From an uncultured bacterium (GTDB lineage Bacteria; Bacillota; Clostridia; Lachnospirales; Lachnospiraceae), in the NCBI GenBank assembly GCA_905215405.1, contig CAJMQE010000005.1:1-64000 (forward strand): a stretch of DNA of 64,000 nucleotides, written 5' to 3'. The notes under the pieces are model-generated. The model saw only the letters and a list, made by a program, of their open reading frames with translations. It made no database searches and was not told the DNA's origin. Every line of letters starts with the position of its first letter. Within the stretch, counting starts at the first letter, position 1. The position numbers and the translations under genes were made by a program. Positions 8,530 through 17,357 of this stretch are shown one piece after another.

Positions 8530-10578
8530 TTACTCATTATATAACAGCAGATACTTCATTTTATCTCTGACTATATTCAGATACATTTCTTTCTTTTTAA
8601 CATCTTCATATTCGTTCCAGTCATGATCATGCAGGACAATACTACAACCTTCAAGGCTGAAACGACAATCGTTCTGTACTGGATCTGCACTTTCAATATT
8701 GCAGGTTCCATCTTTATCATAGAAGACGATCTTATAGGTGTCTCCAGGAAAGATGGACTGAGACATTGCATATTCCCGCTGTTTTTCTCCGCCAAAATAA
8801 ACTGGCAGATTCGAGTCATCTGATACCGTTCTTGGAACATTTGCGATCTTACAAAGGATTCCAGCAAAATCTGTTGACTGTATCAGTTCATTACAGATAT
8901 CCTTCTTTACCCCATCACGAAACATGAGCGGAACGTTTGTCCTTCTGGCTGACATGAATGGTCTTTCGTTCTGCACCATAAACGCAGTTCCATGATCTGC
9001 AAAAAATGTGATCACCATTTCATCGTCGCGATAATTGTCTTCCAGATACTGATACAACATACTCATATGCAAATCAAAATGCCTTGCTTCCTGCTCATAG
9101 ATCCTGCATTTGTTTTCACTGTACTTTTGCTTGACTGTACTTACCAGATCGTTATCCACTCCATGAAACTCGGGTTCCAGTTTTGCCTCTACATCAATTG
9201 TTCTCTGAAATCCTCCTGCTACATCGTGCAGATCACAGTCTTCCATCCAAATGAACTGATTACAATCCTTAAATGCTTCAAGCTGATCAATGACATCTCC
9301 TACGGTCTCCACAACACCATAATTATTGGACGTAAAACGGTAAAGACACCTGTCAACCCCTCTTAGATAACCAAAGTTTGGCGTATCTCCATCATTTCCA
9401 CCGATCTTTGCAGTCATATATCCAGCCTTTTTAAATGTTTCGAACAGTGTTTCCTGATTCTCCGGTATTGGGTATTTCACAGCCAGATTCAGCATCATAT
9501 GATTCTGTGATTCCAGGCCTGTCGCATAGGTTGCTATACTTGGATAGGTATATTCCGAACCACTATAAGCATTTGTGCAGATCAGCCCTTTCTCAAAGAA
9601 TTTCTTTGTATGTGGCATAAATTGCTGGAAATGCTCATCCTCAAGGAATTTCCAGGTCAGACTATCCACAAATATCGCCATTACAAGTTTCTTCTTTTTA
9701 GGATCCTGTTTTAATGGTATTGGCTTTCCTACATAAAATTGCTCATTAGATGAGATTGTTCCCTCTTTTTCACATTTGTAATAGGTATAAGAGTTATAGC
9801 CGACCGCAAGCAGGTTATCCAGCTGTTTCTGCGGTGTATGAATCGATATTCTGCTATAACCAGGTTTGCTCTTTGTCACAGGAACGACTGGCAAAAATAC
9901 AGGTGCATCCGCTTTCCATGAATAGGAATCCGTGACCGCTTCCAGTGGAAAGAACTCTCCTATGGAGTTATGGAGGTCTGCCTCTTTTTCCAGGTCAAAA
10001 TACGAATAGGAAAAGTTTCTGTAAGCACCAAGGAAATACATTTTCTGTTCTGGCGACAGAAAGAACTTACCTACCGTATCTTTTTGCATCCCATGAAATT
10101 CAGTTTCATGCATATCAAATTTTCGCTCGACCATACGCATCAGCATACTGCACTGCTCCAGATATGCCCCCTTCAGTTCCTCTGGTAATTCTTCTAGCCT
10201 CTTATTCACAAATTCCATCATCTGATTAATTTCCTGTTCAAGTGTCTCTCTTGGAATCAGATACTCTTTCTGAATCAGCTCTACGACCAGCGTCCGGTTC
10301 AGAAATTCTACCGCTTTCAGATATTCCTTCATTTCCATGTAGATAACAGCCATGTTATAAAGATTCTCAACATTATAATGATTGACATGGTATGCTTCCC
10401 ATGCCACTTTATTTGCCTCTTCCAGCTTTCCCTCTGCCATAAGGATGGCTATTTTACAACTGTAATTATCATAGTCATACGGATATTTTTTCATATATGT
10501 TGCAAGCAATCTTCCCGCATGCTCTATATCTGCATTTTCTAATTCCTGCTGTATTCTTAACTGCAACGATTTGTTCAT
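8530..10578 (-). CDS. TPR-containing alkaline-phosphatase/sulfatase-superfamily enzyme
   Basis: This 682-residue protein is the intact paralogue of the gene at 4882-6825. TPR-like helices fill residues 1-130 (for example NVENLYNMAVIYMEMKEYLKA). The catalytic domain from about 300 shows FVDSLTWKFL, a likely Thr nucleophile in SEYTYPSIATYATGL near 343, GGNDGDTPNFGYLRG, and FADHGTAFM near 529. The superfamily includes sulfatases, phosphoglycerol and phosphoethanolamine transferases and phosphodiesterases, so the exact reaction is open. No signal peptide or membrane segment is seen, which suggests a cytosolic substrate such as a flagellin glycan or its precursor. The ATG start follows AGGGGAG. 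A 14-bp repeat array lies directly after the stop. Confidence 0.75.
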   Translation of the reverse strand: MNKSLQLRIQQELENADIEHAGRLLATYMKKYPYDYDNYSCKIAILMAEGKLEEANKVAWEAYHVNHYNVENLYNMAVIYMEMKEYLKAVEFLNRTLVVELIQKEYLIPRETLEQEINQMMEFVNKRLEELPEELKGAYLEQCSMLMRMVERKFDMHETEFHGMQKDTVGKFFLSPEQKMYFLGAYRNFSYSYFDLEKEADLHNSIGEFFPLEAVTDSYSWKADAPVFLPVVPVTKSKPGYSRISIHTPQKQLDNLLAVGYNSYTYYKCEKEGTISSNEQFYVGKPIPLKQDPKKKKLVMAIFVDSLTWKFLEDEHFQQFMPHTKKFFEKGLICTNAYSGSEYTYPSIATYATGLESQNHMMLNLAVKYPIPENQETLFETFKKAGYMTAKIGGNDGDTPNFGYLRGVDRCLYRFTSNNYGVVETVGDVIDQLEAFKDCNQFIWMEDCDLHDVAGGFQRTIDVEAKLEPEFHGVDNDLVSTVKQKYSENKCRIYEQEARHFDLHMSMLYQYLEDNYRDDEMVITFFADHGTAFMVQNERPFMSARRTNVPLMFRDGVKKDICNELIQSTDFAGILCKIANVPRTVSDDSNLPVYFGGEKQREYAMSQSIFPGDTYKIVFYDKDGTCNIESADPVQNDCRFSLEGCSIVLHDHDWNEYEDVKKKEMYLNIVRDKMKYLLLYNE

Positions 10579-10710
10579 TTTTTCTCCCCTAAGTTCTTAA
10601 TATAAAAGCAGCTGTGCCACATGATAATGATCTCCCGAATAAATCGACTCCATCAATACACTTTTCTTCTGTTTCCAACAAATGTAGCTGACATGAAGTT
10701 TATGCAACAC

Positions 10711-10785
10711 AAAAAAAGAGCAATGTTCACAAATAAGACCAGGGGAACCCTATGGCCTTATGTTGTCTAACATAACTCTTTTTTT
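10711..10785 (-). terminator. Rho-independent terminator
   Basis: AAAAAAAGAG at 10711-10720 pairs with CTCTTTTTTT at 10776-10785, with further pairing ATGTT/AACAT and ATAAG/CTTAT inside. On the minus strand it lies 10 bases after the stop of the small gene at 10796 and ends in T7. Confidence 0.75.
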
Positions 10786-10795
10786 CACTCTTTGA

Positions 10796-11158
10796 TTATC
10801 TGATCTGTGAAGATACTGTCTCCATCTTCTTTACAAATGTAAGGATATCTCCTTTTAATGCTGCTGCTTTCTTAGCATCATCACCGCTCTTAAATGCATC
10901 ATTTAATGCAAGAACTGCTTTATTAACGTCTTCTTTATCAAGATCAATGTTATTTGCTTCAATCAGATCTTTTGTTCCATTGTATACTTCAAAGATCCAA
11001 TTCAGGCCTTTGACTACGCTATCAAGGTATTTATCAGTATCTGGAAGTTTATCGCCTTCCAGTTCCTTTGCTACATTTTCAATTCCATTTGACAGTTTTG
11101 CACAGTATTCAGCTGCTACTTCTAATGCCTCAACCTGCTGTTTTTTTAAATCTTCCAT
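10796..11158 (-). CDS. Small helical protein of unknown function
   Basis: This 120-residue acidic protein is predicted to be nearly all helix (KQQVEALEVAAEYCAKLSNGIENVAKELE, then NKAVLALNDAFKSGDDAKKAAALKGDILTF). I do not recognise the family. ATG 11158 is chosen because GGTGGAG lies at the right distance; the in-frame GTG at 11170 overlaps that site. It has its own strong terminator and a 170-base leader, so it is probably expressed on its own. Its helical-bundle look recalls export chaperones or small secreted coiled-coil proteins, but no motif supports either. Its position inside the island suggests an auxiliary role. Confidence 0.6.
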   Translation of the reverse strand: MEDLKKQQVEALEVAAEYCAKLSNGIENVAKELEGDKLPDTDKYLDSVVKGLNWIFEVYNGTKDLIEANNIDLDKEDVNKAVLALNDAFKSGDDAKKAAALKGDILTFVKKMETVSSQIR

Positions 11159-11328
11159 GATTCTCTCCACCTTTGTATTAAAAATACCCTTTCTCTTTTT
11201 AACTCCGGCAGGTTCTCAATTTCTTTCTCTCAGAGAAACATTGTAATCCTGCTGCCGTGATACTTAACATTCTATATAATTATCGTATATTATCCCAGAA
11301 AAATAAAGGGGAAATTTGTCTGTTCCTG

Positions 11329-12312
11329 CTAATTTCTATAAATTTGATACAATTCTTCCGAATTTCTATCATTTAATTCCATAATTCTCATGCAGTTTTC
11401 ATCGATTCCCTGTAGCAGATATTCATTTTTATATCCATTCAGAATGACCTTGTGCCTAATTTCTGCCAGATCCTGCAGACAAGCTATGACCTCTCGCTCA
11501 TTTTCTTCTTTTAGCTCCAAACAGTACACGATTGCCGATAAATACAGACCGATCAGCATCGCTTCACAACCAGCCTGGATCTTTTCATATCCTGATAAAC
11601 CGCTCATTCTGTCATAGATTGCCAACATTGCATTTTTGCTGGTCACATAACTGCTGTAGCCATCCATTTTCTGCATGATAGACTCTCTATTGCAGACATG
11701 TTTATAAAGTGGTTCCTTCACAGTCTGCAGGCTGTCAGCGATTGCATAGACATAGAGAACGAAGTCTGTATCTTCCATCGCTGTCCCTTCCCGAAACAAG
11801 ACTCTGTGCTCTTTTAGCAAAGATGTACGGAACAACTTGCTCCACACATAGCCTTCTGCCGCAATCAGAGTATTCCTTCTATGATTGTCCAGTTGTCCTG
11901 TCAGACAATCATCTGCCGGCATAACGATTGCCTGCGTCTCTTCATTGATAAATGCACAGTCGACAATATCTGCATGCGTTTCTTGTGCTCGTAGAAAAAG
12001 TTTTTCATACATTGTCACATCTGCCAGATCATCGCTGTCCACGAACCCGATGTACATTCCTGATGCATATTTCATTCCTATGTTTCGAGCCCCTCCAGGT
12101 CCGGAATTTTCTTCAGTCTGATATACTTTTACCTTATCCGGAAACTGAGCCATGATCTGCTGCAAAATAGCAAAGCTCTGATCTGTAGAACAATCATCCA
12201 ACGTCTGACTGACCAGATTGCCTGCACACGCAACAATTGTCTCTTCTGCATTATAGACCGACACTATGACCGATACCCTGACCTGATGTTCCTTATTTTG
12301 CATATGTATCAC
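11329..12312 (-). CDS. GT2 glycosyltransferase with an apparent internal deletion
   Basis: This is a 327-residue GT-A (family 2) enzyme: VSVIVSVYNAEE at the N-terminus, SGPGGARNIGM, and the metal-binding FVDSDD near residue 92. Compared with its close paralogue at 37083-38096 it lacks eight residues. The paralogue reads QTL-AEIEVILVN-DCSTD where this protein reads QTL-D-DCSTD. The missing stretch is the second core beta-strand of the nucleotide-binding half, so activity is doubtful although the frame is kept. The GTG start at 12312 is six bases after AGGAGG; the ATG at 12303 would be too far. It is the last gene of the long operon that begins at 29752. Confidence 0.75.
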   Translation of the reverse strand: MIHMQNKEHQVRVSVIVSVYNAEETIVACAGNLVSQTLDDCSTDQSFAILQQIMAQFPDKVKVYQTEENSGPGGARNIGMKYASGMYIGFVDSDDLADVTMYEKLFLRAQETHADIVDCAFINEETQAIVMPADDCLTGQLDNHRRNTLIAAEGYVWSKLFRTSLLKEHRVLFREGTAMEDTDFVLYVYAIADSLQTVKEPLYKHVCNRESIMQKMDGYSSYVTSKNAMLAIYDRMSGLSGYEKIQAGCEAMLIGLYLSAIVYCLELKEENEREVIACLQDLAEIRHKVILNGYKNEYLLQGIDENCMRIMELNDRNSEELYQIYRN

Positions 12313-12329
12313 ACTTATCCTCCTGCTTG

Positions 12330-14855
12330 CTATATCTGTTGCTCTACGACCTGCATCATATATTCATGTACTTTCTGTCCACAAGTTCCATCGAGGTTCG
12401 CTGCCATTGATGATAGCGATTTCATCTGTCTGTCCTTTATCATTTCTAACTCTCCATTTACCAGTTTTGTAAGAAACGCTTTCAATGAAAAAATGGCACT
12501 TTCCCTGCATTCATAACCATCATTAACAGATAATCTTTCAAATCCATCCTGCCCGTCCATGAATTTTGTAAAAGATTCTTCGGTCATGGTTGGGTAAGTT
12601 ACACAATATGCGCCTGTTCCTACATTGATTCTAGCCAGTGCACAGTCACTGAGACGCTGTACGACTAGTTCCGAATCAGAAGTTTTCTTAGCAAATGAGA
12701 CAATTCCTCTTCCCTTAGGATTATATCCATTTGCAATTGTGTCTGTTCCGTTCCAAAAGTCATCCGCCAGAAATGAAGTTTCTCCACTTTCTTTGCTGAT
12801 TTTCACCATCTTGCTACTGTTGAATGGTGCAGTTACTATCCATTGATCAAAATTCAACAATTTTACATGTGCCATAGTCGCATGGTTCTCATCATAATCC
12901 ACTTTAATCTCATCTGGCATAGGATATATTTTCTGTTCAAAAGACTCTGTATGAACAGAGATAATATCTCCAGATTGTGACACTGCAAGATAAATATGTG
13001 TATCATCACAAGTAATTCCTGAAAACTGCTGTACATCGTCCATTATCTGATACACCCTGCTTTTTTGATTCTTCATATCAAATCGTAAGACTCTTCCTGA
13101 ATTCAATGATGTAATCCAAATAAATTCTTTCTGCACCGTCATATCCCAAATAAATGCTGGAATTCTGCTGTTTCCATTCGGATTAAGTTCCGAATATATA
13201 CCGTCGTATCTGAGCCATTCCTCTGTCTTTGTATTATATTCAAGAATCGCATTCTCGTAGGTCAGCAGGTAGAAAATTTTATAATCATACTGCGCAATAA
13301 ATTTGGCATCGATACTCTTTTTATGATCCGATCCAAATGTGAAAAATTTCTTTTTCTGTAAGTCATACAGTCCTGCCTTTTCTGTGTCATACGGTGCCAT
13401 ATACAGTTTTTGTTCCGCCTGAAGGAACGTGCTGTACGAGCAGGTCCATGTAAGCTGGTCATTCTGTCTCCCGAGATATTGCACTTTTTCCCAGTCATCT
13501 TCCAGGCTGAACAGCCCATTATACTGCAGTGAAGTCATCCACAGTTTCCCCTTAGCCTCGATCATATCAGAAATCATGATTCTTCGTTTCTGCTGTTCCT
13601 GAAATTCTTCAGTAATAAAATCATCCAGAATAAAGATCGGCTTGCCCGCAGCACCAAATAAATGCACCACCGATGATGCAGCTTCTCCGATATAGGCATC
13701 TGCTACTGCCACAGTTGCTGTAATATCCGGAGTTCTGTCGAGAATACCTGTCGATTGTTGCTCAAAATATAACAGTAACTCCTTATACCCTTCGAGCAGC
13801 TGTGGGCGCATGGATTTAATTGTTGCTTCAATCAATGGATGTGGTCTCCAGATCAGTACAACATCCTGCAATTCCCGAAAACACTCAAATACAGCTTTCA
13901 ATTTTTTCAGCATGATTTCTCCATGATTCAGGAAACAACTGATACTGGTATTCAGCATCACTGTTTTTTTACCAGCTAACACCGGCTGCCAGTCCTTCGG
14001 AATATTCTTTTGCTGATTCATTCGTATGACACGATCGAACTTTGGTGAACCAAGTGGTAGTAATTTGTCATAATACGGCAGTCCCTGAAAGCCATCTTTA
14101 AAAAGCTGGGACTGTGCAATCATATAATCCATGACTGGATATACTGATAACGTTTTCTGGGAATCTGAAACCGTTCCTGCTTTCACATAATACGGTATAT
14201 ACACCAGTTTTCCGACATATTTCTTCAGGTTATAGGAATAGTAGTCAGGATGAATACTGGTAACATAATTATATTTATCATAAGGATTATGAATATATGC
14301 TATATCCGGACATTCCTGCTCCAGTGAAAATTCGCGATAGTCCTCAACCGGAACGTAATTTGGGAAGTCCTGTCCCTCATAACAATATACGGCTTCCGAC
14401 TTTCCAGTATTATCAAATCTGTAATATGGAATTGGCACTACTCTGCACTCGCAACGCTCGTCCTCTCTACATGCCAGCCACACACTTTCCAGACTATCCC
14501 ACATAGATGCTTTATATGGAAAAAATACGACCTGGTACTTTGTCTGTTGCTGTTCAAGCAGTTGTATTTCCTCCTGCAGCAATCTGTCCAGAACAGTGAT
14601 CTCTTCCTCTGCAAATGGATAGTTCTGTGATAACTGGAACAGTGATTCACAATAGTTTTCCAGAATTTGAACCATTGTCTGATTATCCTCTATATTCAGT
14701 TCCAGCTTTTCTCCCAGTTCAATAGCAGCTGCCTGACAATCCTGTAATACACTGCATGTATTTTCATAGTTCTGTCCCACTAATCCCATATGATGTAGCT
14801 TCTGTAATGCTTCCAGAATCTGGAGCAGTTCTTTTTTCAGACCGGATCTTAACAT
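12330..14855 (-). CDS. CDP-glycerol glycerophosphotransferase-like protein fused to a beta-propeller
   Basis: This 841-residue protein has three parts. A helical N-terminus (about 1-110) is followed by a TagF/CDP-glycerol-transferase-like GT-B region of about 110-440. That region includes VVFFPYKASMWDS, HNPYDKYNYVTS, GSPKFDRVI, NTSISCFLNHGE near 310, WRPHP near 340 and EAASSVVHLFGAAGKPIF. The C-terminal half repeats short W/Y-rich strands (LWMTSLQYNGLF, IWITSLNSGRVLRFD, IYLAVSQSGDI), as in a beta-propeller. TagF-type enzymes transfer glycerol- or ribitol-phosphate from a CDP donor, which fits the cytidylyltransferase fusion in the same operon. Whether the His residues needed by TagF are all present is uncertain, so it may bind rather than transfer. 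AGGAGG precedes the ATG. Confidence 0.65.
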   Translation of the reverse strand: MLRSGLKKELLQILEALQKLHHMGLVGQNYENTCSVLQDCQAAAIELGEKLELNIEDNQTMVQILENYCESLFQLSQNYPFAEEEITVLDRLLQEEIQLLEQQQTKYQVVFFPYKASMWDSLESVWLACREDERCECRVVPIPYYRFDNTGKSEAVYCYEGQDFPNYVPVEDYREFSLEQECPDIAYIHNPYDKYNYVTSIHPDYYSYNLKKYVGKLVYIPYYVKAGTVSDSQKTLSVYPVMDYMIAQSQLFKDGFQGLPYYDKLLPLGSPKFDRVIRMNQQKNIPKDWQPVLAGKKTVMLNTSISCFLNHGEIMLKKLKAVFECFRELQDVVLIWRPHPLIEATIKSMRPQLLEGYKELLLYFEQQSTGILDRTPDITATVAVADAYIGEAASSVVHLFGAAGKPIFILDDFITEEFQEQQKRRIMISDMIEAKGKLWMTSLQYNGLFSLEDDWEKVQYLGRQNDQLTWTCSYSTFLQAEQKLYMAPYDTEKAGLYDLQKKKFFTFGSDHKKSIDAKFIAQYDYKIFYLLTYENAILEYNTKTEEWLRYDGIYSELNPNGNSRIPAFIWDMTVQKEFIWITSLNSGRVLRFDMKNQKSRVYQIMDDVQQFSGITCDDTHIYLAVSQSGDIISVHTESFEQKIYPMPDEIKVDYDENHATMAHVKLLNFDQWIVTAPFNSSKMVKISKESGETSFLADDFWNGTDTIANGYNPKGRGIVSFAKKTSDSELVVQRLSDCALARINVGTGAYCVTYPTMTEESFTKFMDGQDGFERLSVNDGYECRESAIFSLKAFLTKLVNGELEMIKDRQMKSLSSMAANLDGTCGQKVHEYMMQVVEQQI

Positions 14856-14911
14856 AGTTCCTCCTTGCTATATTACAATTATTTCAGATTAAATTTAGTT
14901 GCGTTCGTTTC

Positions 14912-16060
14912 TTAATCCAGATTAAAAACATCGCAGAATTCGCAGTGTGGCCAATACTGTCTGCCCTTGCTCAATGCTGTTCTGACATTTGTAAATTCTT
15001 TTCCAAACCAGACTTCGCTAAGCGTATTCTGTGTCAGGTCACCCATTGTATTTTTTCCAAGTGGGTCATTGCAACATAATGAAACCTTGCCATCCGGTCT
15101 AACGATCATCTCTACAAACGGATTTACACATTTTGTATCTTTGTATGATACCTGTTCATGTCTGTTTGGTGCATCTCCACCTCTGGTAGCAAGAATTTCC
15201 TTTGGTTTTCTAAGTGAAATTGTAACACGTTTGATCAATTCCGGATGTTCTTCACAGTAAGCCTTGATTTTTTGACAATTTGGAATCAGCTTCAGTTCCT
15301 GATTGTAATTGTCAATGATCAATTCATCCAGATAATTCATAAGTTCAATAAACTTATCCAGTGTCAGCAGTGTACCATTTGTAAAAAGATGCATTCTTGC
15401 ATGTGGCAATTTTTCTCTTGCATACTTATGAAATGCAAGGATCCTGTCATCCAGAAATGGTTCATTATTAGAGAAAAGAGCCAGTCTGCCATGATAATCC
15501 ATCTCAGCCAGTTCATCGATCAGCTTCTTAAATAATTTTTCATCCATATATTTTTCCGGTCTGCTTTCTGCTTTGACGCTTACCGGACAAAAGTCACATA
15601 CACCATTACAGCGGTTATAAGTCTCGATTTCCAGATGCTCAAAAAGTGGCACCTGATCTTTTAATCTGTTCACTTTACTTTCAACAAGGCAGAATCTCTT
15701 CTGATTCGATGTAAATTCATTATATTCTGTTTCTGTCTGATATTCATTTCTGTTATCATAAGAATTAAATACCAGAATATCTTCAGGAAAATAAGATGTA
15801 AAATCAGGCGTATAGAATGAATATCCTGTAACTCCAGCATCTTTTAACTGTTGCTCTATTTCGGTATAGTATTTTGTAGCAATAACAAGTTCAGGTCTCT
15901 GCTGATCTTTTAAATAGTGATCCAGATCAGTTACCTGTAACTCACAAAATGTTTCCCCATGCTTTTTATTATCAATAAAGTAAGCGATCTGATCTTTTCC
16001 ATACGCATCTATTGCGTGCTTACCCCATTTTCCAGCTCCAAAAATTGCATATTTCTTCAT
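14912..16060 (-). CDS. Radical SAM/SPASM-type protein with N-terminal Rossmann-like module
   Basis: This 382-residue protein opens with a Rossmann-like module (YAIFGAGKWGKHA, then FIDNKKHG) over about residues 1-85. The radical-SAM core carries C151-x3-C155-x2-C158 (RCNGVCDFC), followed by SNNEPFLDD and HLFTNGTLL. Further cysteines in the last 90 residues (KCVNPF, SLCCND, CEFCDVF) look like a SPASM or twitch auxiliary Fe-S cluster site. Radical-SAM enzymes of this build modify sugars, peptides or nucleotides; the substrate here is not known. It sits mid-operon among glycosyltransferases and could act on the glycan or on flagellin. Confidence 0.75.
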   Translation of the reverse strand: MKKYAIFGAGKWGKHAIDAYGKDQIAYFIDNKKHGETFCELQVTDLDHYLKDQQRPELVIATKYYTEIEQQLKDAGVTGYSFYTPDFTSYFPEDILVFNSYDNRNEYQTETEYNEFTSNQKRFCLVESKVNRLKDQVPLFEHLEIETYNRCNGVCDFCPVSVKAESRPEKYMDEKLFKKLIDELAEMDYHGRLALFSNNEPFLDDRILAFHKYAREKLPHARMHLFTNGTLLTLDKFIELMNYLDELIIDNYNQELKLIPNCQKIKAYCEEHPELIKRVTISLRKPKEILATRGGDAPNRHEQVSYKDTKCVNPFVEMIVRPDGKVSLCCNDPLGKNTMGDLTQNTLSEVWFGKEFTNVRTALSKGRQYWPHCEFCDVFNLD

Positions 16061-16087
16061 CTGTTCTTTTCTCCTTTTCTACCCTGA

Positions 16088-17338
16088 TTATAATGTAATC
16101 CAGAGGATATTCTCAAATCCGTATTCTTCCAATAACTTTTCAATCGCAGCAAAATTTTTTCTTGAAAGTGCGACAACAACAATCGCAGTTTTATTCTCTT
16201 CTTGCAACTGTTCTATTCCTGTCACCTGCCGACCTCTGAAAAATGTTGGTTTATCCGGCTTTTGCGTTATTGCTACCTTATAGTTTACAACGTGATTATA
16301 CTCAAGTATTTTCGCTGTCTCAGTCGCAATATATCCTGCACCATATAAAATAATCGAGTCTGCCTGACCAAGCTGTGCAATTTCCTGTGCACTGATTCGT
16401 TCCCGATGTAATGGTACTTCCTGTATAAAGTATTTATAAAAATATGCAGCCATGGCGTTTTTATTCAACAGCGGTGTCTCTGAAGGATCATTTTTAAATT
16501 TGTGATAAAAGCTGTGAATAGAATCCTGTCTCATATTAAAGTATTTCTCGATTGTTCGATTCAGTTCCTGATCCAGATGCTTTGACTGCCATACCTGCAT
16601 TTCTGCCAGGAATAATACAATCATGCTTTCTAGATAATATTTTTTCATCGGTGACATAACAACCGATCCTTCTCTATAACGTCTCAGATATAACTGATCC
16701 GGTATAACCATAACACGCTCTGCAGCCATAAAAATGGAAAACATACTGTCATCCACATATCTGATATCTTCTAACCCAAAAAGATTATTCTCGATAAAGA
16801 ACTTTCGATTATAAAAATAAAGAACCATATTGGATGTCGCGCGGTCATCATTTTTTAGAAGTGTAACAAAGAGCTCCGGTCCATTCCAGATTCCAGGATA
16901 CGCATTTTTCCTGACATATTCGTTCACATCATAAATCGGTTCTACATTTTCATCAAAAAAAGATTCTGCTGAAAACGAAAGCAGATCCAACTTATTTTCT
17001 TCTGCGCAAGTAAACAAACGTCTGAGGCTTCCTGGCTTTAACAGATCATCTCCATCGATATTATAGAAATATTTTCCACTCGCATGTCGAATTCCTACAT
17101 TTCTTGTGGATGATAGTCCTCTATTCACTTCATTCCTATAGACCTTTACCCTGATGTCCTTTCTGGCATACTCACACAACATCTCGTAAGAGCCATCAGT
17201 CGACACATCATCAACGCAGATCAGTTCCAGACTTATCCCTTCCTGATTAAGAATACTGTCCAGACATGCGCCGATATAATCTTTGATATTATAAACCGTT
17301 ACTATAACTGAAACATCAATATTATCTTTTGTTTCCAT
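16088..17338 (-). CDS. GT2 glycosyltransferase with C-terminal Rossmann-like module
   Basis: The 416-residue protein starts with a GT-A domain: VSVIVTVYNIKDYIG, VDDVSTDGS near 43, GLSSTRNVGI and the metal site DGDD near 96. The final 95 residues form a separate Rossmann-like module beginning SIILYGAGYIATE near residue 322. The same module is found on six other island proteins. Spacing to neighbours is 19 and 27 bases, and AGGGGAG precedes the ATG, so it is translated within the long operon. The expected role is adding one sugar to the cytosolic flagellin glycan. The role of the extra module is not known. Confidence 0.75.
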   Translation of the reverse strand: METKDNIDVSVIVTVYNIKDYIGACLDSILNQEGISLELICVDDVSTDGSYEMLCEYARKDIRVKVYRNEVNRGLSSTRNVGIRHASGKYFYNIDGDDLLKPGSLRRLFTCAEENKLDLLSFSAESFFDENVEPIYDVNEYVRKNAYPGIWNGPELFVTLLKNDDRATSNMVLYFYNRKFFIENNLFGLEDIRYVDDSMFSIFMAAERVMVIPDQLYLRRYREGSVVMSPMKKYYLESMIVLFLAEMQVWQSKHLDQELNRTIEKYFNMRQDSIHSFYHKFKNDPSETPLLNKNAMAAYFYKYFIQEVPLHRERISAQEIAQLGQADSIILYGAGYIATETAKILEYNHVVNYKVAITQKPDKPTFFRGRQVTGIEQLQEENKTAIVVVALSRKNFAAIEKLLEEYGFENILWITL

Positions 17339-17357
17339 AAATCTCCCCTCTTATATG

